This document shows, in pieces, positions 62,527 through 64,000 of a stretch of 64,000 bases of DNA. The notes under the pieces were generated by a model, which was not told the DNA's origin, did not search any database, and saw only the letters and a program-made list of their open reading frames with translations. Numbering within the stretch: the stretch's first letter is position 1; each line of letters starts with the position of its first letter. This stretch comes from Pristionchus mayeri (taxonomy: Eukaryota; Nematoda; Chromadorea; Rhabditida; Neodiplogasteridae), in the NCBI GenBank assembly GCA_036245805.1, contig BTRK01000002.1, positions 3,034,689-3,098,688 on the forward strand, in the 5' to 3' direction. A program made the translations under genes and the position numbers.

Positions 62527-63889
62527 CTACAGCTGTGATGCTTATGGGACATTGCCATTTTTTTCACATTTTCTAGATTATTGCTTGGAAGGAAATAACT
62601 GAAAAATGATCGTGCCCATAATGCTAAAATTGGGGGAATAAGTTAATTAGCACATTTAGAAAACTTCTATAGTTTTAGTTGAGTCAATTCATGCAAACTA
62701 CAGCTGTGATGCTTATGGGACATTGCCATTTTTTCACATTTTCTAGATTATTACTTGGAAGGAAATAACTGAAAAGTGATCGTGCCCATAATGCTAAAAT
62801 TGGGGGAATAAGCTAATTAGCACATTTAGAAAACTTCTATAATTGTAGTTGCGTCAATTCATGCAAACTACAGCTGTGATGCTTATGGGACATTGCCATT
62901 TTTTCACATTTTCTAGATAATTACTTGGAAGGAAATAACTGAAAAGTGATCGTGCCAATAATGCTAAAATTGGGGGAATAAGCTAATTAGCACATTTAGA
63001 AAACTTCTATAATTGTAGTTGCGTCAATTCATGCAAACTACAGCTGTGATGCTTATGGGACATTGCCATTTTTTTCACATTTTCTAGATTATTGCTTGGA
63101 AGGAAATAACTGAAAAATGATCGTGCCCATAATGCTAAGATTGAGGGAATAAGCTAATTAGCACATTTAGAAAACTTCTATAGTTTTAGTTGAGTCAATT
63201 CATGCAAACTACAGCTGTGATGCTTATGGGACATTGCCATTTTTTTCACATTTTCTAGATTTTGCTTTGGAAGGAAATAACTGAGAAGTGAACGTGCCCA
63301 TAATGCTAAGATTGAGGGAATAAGCTAATTAGCACTTTTAGAAAACTTCTATAGTTTTAGTTGAGTCAATTCATGCAAACTACAGCTGTGATGCTTATGG
63401 GACATTGCCATTTTTTCACATTTTCTAGATTATTACTTGGAAGGAAATAACTGAAAAGTGATCGTGCCCATAATGCTAAAATTGGGGGAATAAGCTAATT
63501 AGCACATTTAGAAAACTTCTATAATTGTAGTTGCGTCAATTCATGCAAACTACAGCTGTGATGCTTATGGGACATTGCCTTTTTTTCACATTTTCTAGAT
63601 TATTGCTTGGAAGGAAATAACTGAAAAATGATCGTGCCCATAATGCTAAGATTGAGGGAATAAGCTAATTAGCACATTTAGAAAACTTCTATAATTGTAG
63701 TTGCGTCAATTCATGCAAACTACAGCTGTGATGCTTATGGGACATTGCCATTTTTTCACATTTTCTAGATAATTACTTGGAAGGAAATAACTGAAAAGTG
63801 ATCGTGCCAATAATGCTAAAATTGGGGGAATAAGCTAATTAGCACATTTAGAAAACTTCTATAATTGTAGTTGCGTCAATTCATGCAAA
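62527..63889 (+). repeat. C/E monomers after the type B block
   Basis: Eight monomers start at 62527, 62698, 62868, 63038, 63209, 63380, 63550 and 63720. A new E variant with ATTATTGCTTGGAAGG and CTGAAAAATGATCG appears at 62527, 63038, 63550 and 63890. The monomers at 62527, 63038 and 63209 keep the type B tail GTTTTAGTTGAGTC, so B-derived sequence spread past the block. The CTAGATAATTAC form at 62868 and 63720 is 852 bp apart, suggesting a five-monomer period. GGGACATTGCCTTTTTTTC occurs near 63570. Confidence 0.83.
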
Positions 63890-64000
63890 CTACAGCTGTG
63901 ATGCTTATGGGACATTGCCATTTTTTTCACATTTTCTAGATTATTGCTTGGAAGGAAATAACTGAAAAATGATCGTGCCCATAATGCTAAGATTGAGGGA
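63890..64000 (+). repeat. Partial monomer at the right window edge
   Basis: The last 111 bases are the start of a seven-T type E monomer with ATTATTGCTTGG and AAAAATGATCG. It is cut by the window edge after GATTGAGGGA, so the array continues beyond 64000. Confidence 0.95.

Larger units (their letters stand above)
1..64000 (+). repeat. Continuous 165/170-bp satellite array filling the window
   Basis: Every part of the window reads as head-to-tail copies of one monomer family. A common full-length monomer begins CTACAGCTGTGATGCTTATG, runs through GGGACATTGCC, a T tract of 6-8, TTTCTAGAT, GTGCCCATAATGCT and GCACATTTAGAAAACTTC, and ends near GTCAATTCATGCAAA. Start-to-start spacing is 170 or 171 bp in most copies (the extra base is usually one T in the T tract) and 165 bp in type B. 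All copies point the same way. There are no interruptions by unrelated sequence and neither array edge is in the window. Such monomer size and HOR structure are typical of centromeric satellites in plants and animals; assignment to a centromere is inference. I could not match the monomer to a named satellite. Confidence 0.98.

Noticed and set aside
1..64000. CRISPR-like array
   Set aside because: Repeat units are contiguous 165-171-bp monomers that are similar over their whole length. There are no short repeats separated by unique spacers and no cas genes.
1..64000. Transposon insertions or long terminal repeats
   Set aside because: Monomer phase is kept throughout and each length change is explained by a small indel or by the 165-bp class. 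No unrelated segment, target-site duplication or terminal repeat was seen.
1..64000. Inverted array segments
   Set aside because: Every monomer I read begins with CTACAG, CTGCAG or TTACAG on the plus strand. I found no reverse-complement monomers and no switch point.
1..64000. Assignment to human alpha satellite or to Arabidopsis, maize or rice centromere repeats
   Set aside because: The monomer length is similar to some of these, but the sequence does not resemble their consensus as I know it, so no species is named.

Overview
The whole 64,000-base window is one uninterrupted tandem satellite array. I count about 376 complete monomers plus a partial one at the right end (63890-64000). All are in the same orientation, with no unique flank, no transposon, no RNA gene and no credible protein gene. 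Monomers are mostly 170 or 171 bp, with a second class of 165 bp. A typical monomer is about 35% G+C (counted by hand on one). I phased monomers on the motif CTACAG (variants CTGCAG, TTACAG), which happens to fall on base 1. Nucleosome-length, AT-rich monomers arranged in higher-order repeats (HORs) over tens of kilobases are typical of centromeric or pericentromeric heterochromatin of a plant or animal. I do not recognise the monomer as any satellite I can name, so species and chromosome stay open.

Five monomer types explain most of the array. Type A (ATTTTCACTTGGAAGG, then CTCAGAAGTGAACGTGCAC) lies almost only in the first 10 kb. Type B is the 165-bp form (TTTTTTCATCTAGA, then CTTTGCAATG). 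Type C carries ATTTTGCTTTGGAATG. Early C-like forms continue with AGAAGAGAATG, later ones with GAGAAGTGAACG. Type D carries ATTTTTACTTGGAAGG and CTGAAAAGTGAACG. Type E carries ATTATTACTTGGAAGG and GTGATCGTG, which creates a GATC site, and first appears at about 30.43 kb.

Layout: 1-1850 is a 505-bp A-B-A trimer. 1851-2873 is a 341-bp dimer. 3551-5418 is a roughly 683-bp tetramer. 6782-10523 is a 1,530-bp segment repeated at 2,212-bp spacing. 10864-12881 is an 841-bp segment repeated at 1,177-bp spacing. 12882-13718 is a 501-bp mixed trimer. 14907-17465 is an 853-bp pentamer, followed by 511-bp and other small C/D units. 22583-28038 holds one 10-mer and two 11-mer versions of one large HOR. 31108-32809 is an 851-bp pentamer. 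33832-38947 is a tandem pair of 2,558-bp 15-mers. 42015-43036 is a 511-bp trimer. 43037-45756 is sixteen exact 170-bp monomers. 47971-50694 is a pair of 1,362-bp 8-mers. 50695-52061 is a 683/684-bp tetramer. 56152-58365 is a partial 1,363-bp 8-mer repeat. 59557-62526 is a block of exactly eighteen 165-bp type B monomers. C/E monomers then resume to the window end.

There are no genes to work together. The content is a layered record of satellite evolution: local amplification of multi-monomer units, loss or gain of whole monomers inside units, and chimeric monomers at joins. Near-identical kilobase copies also mean that copy number here depends on assembly quality.
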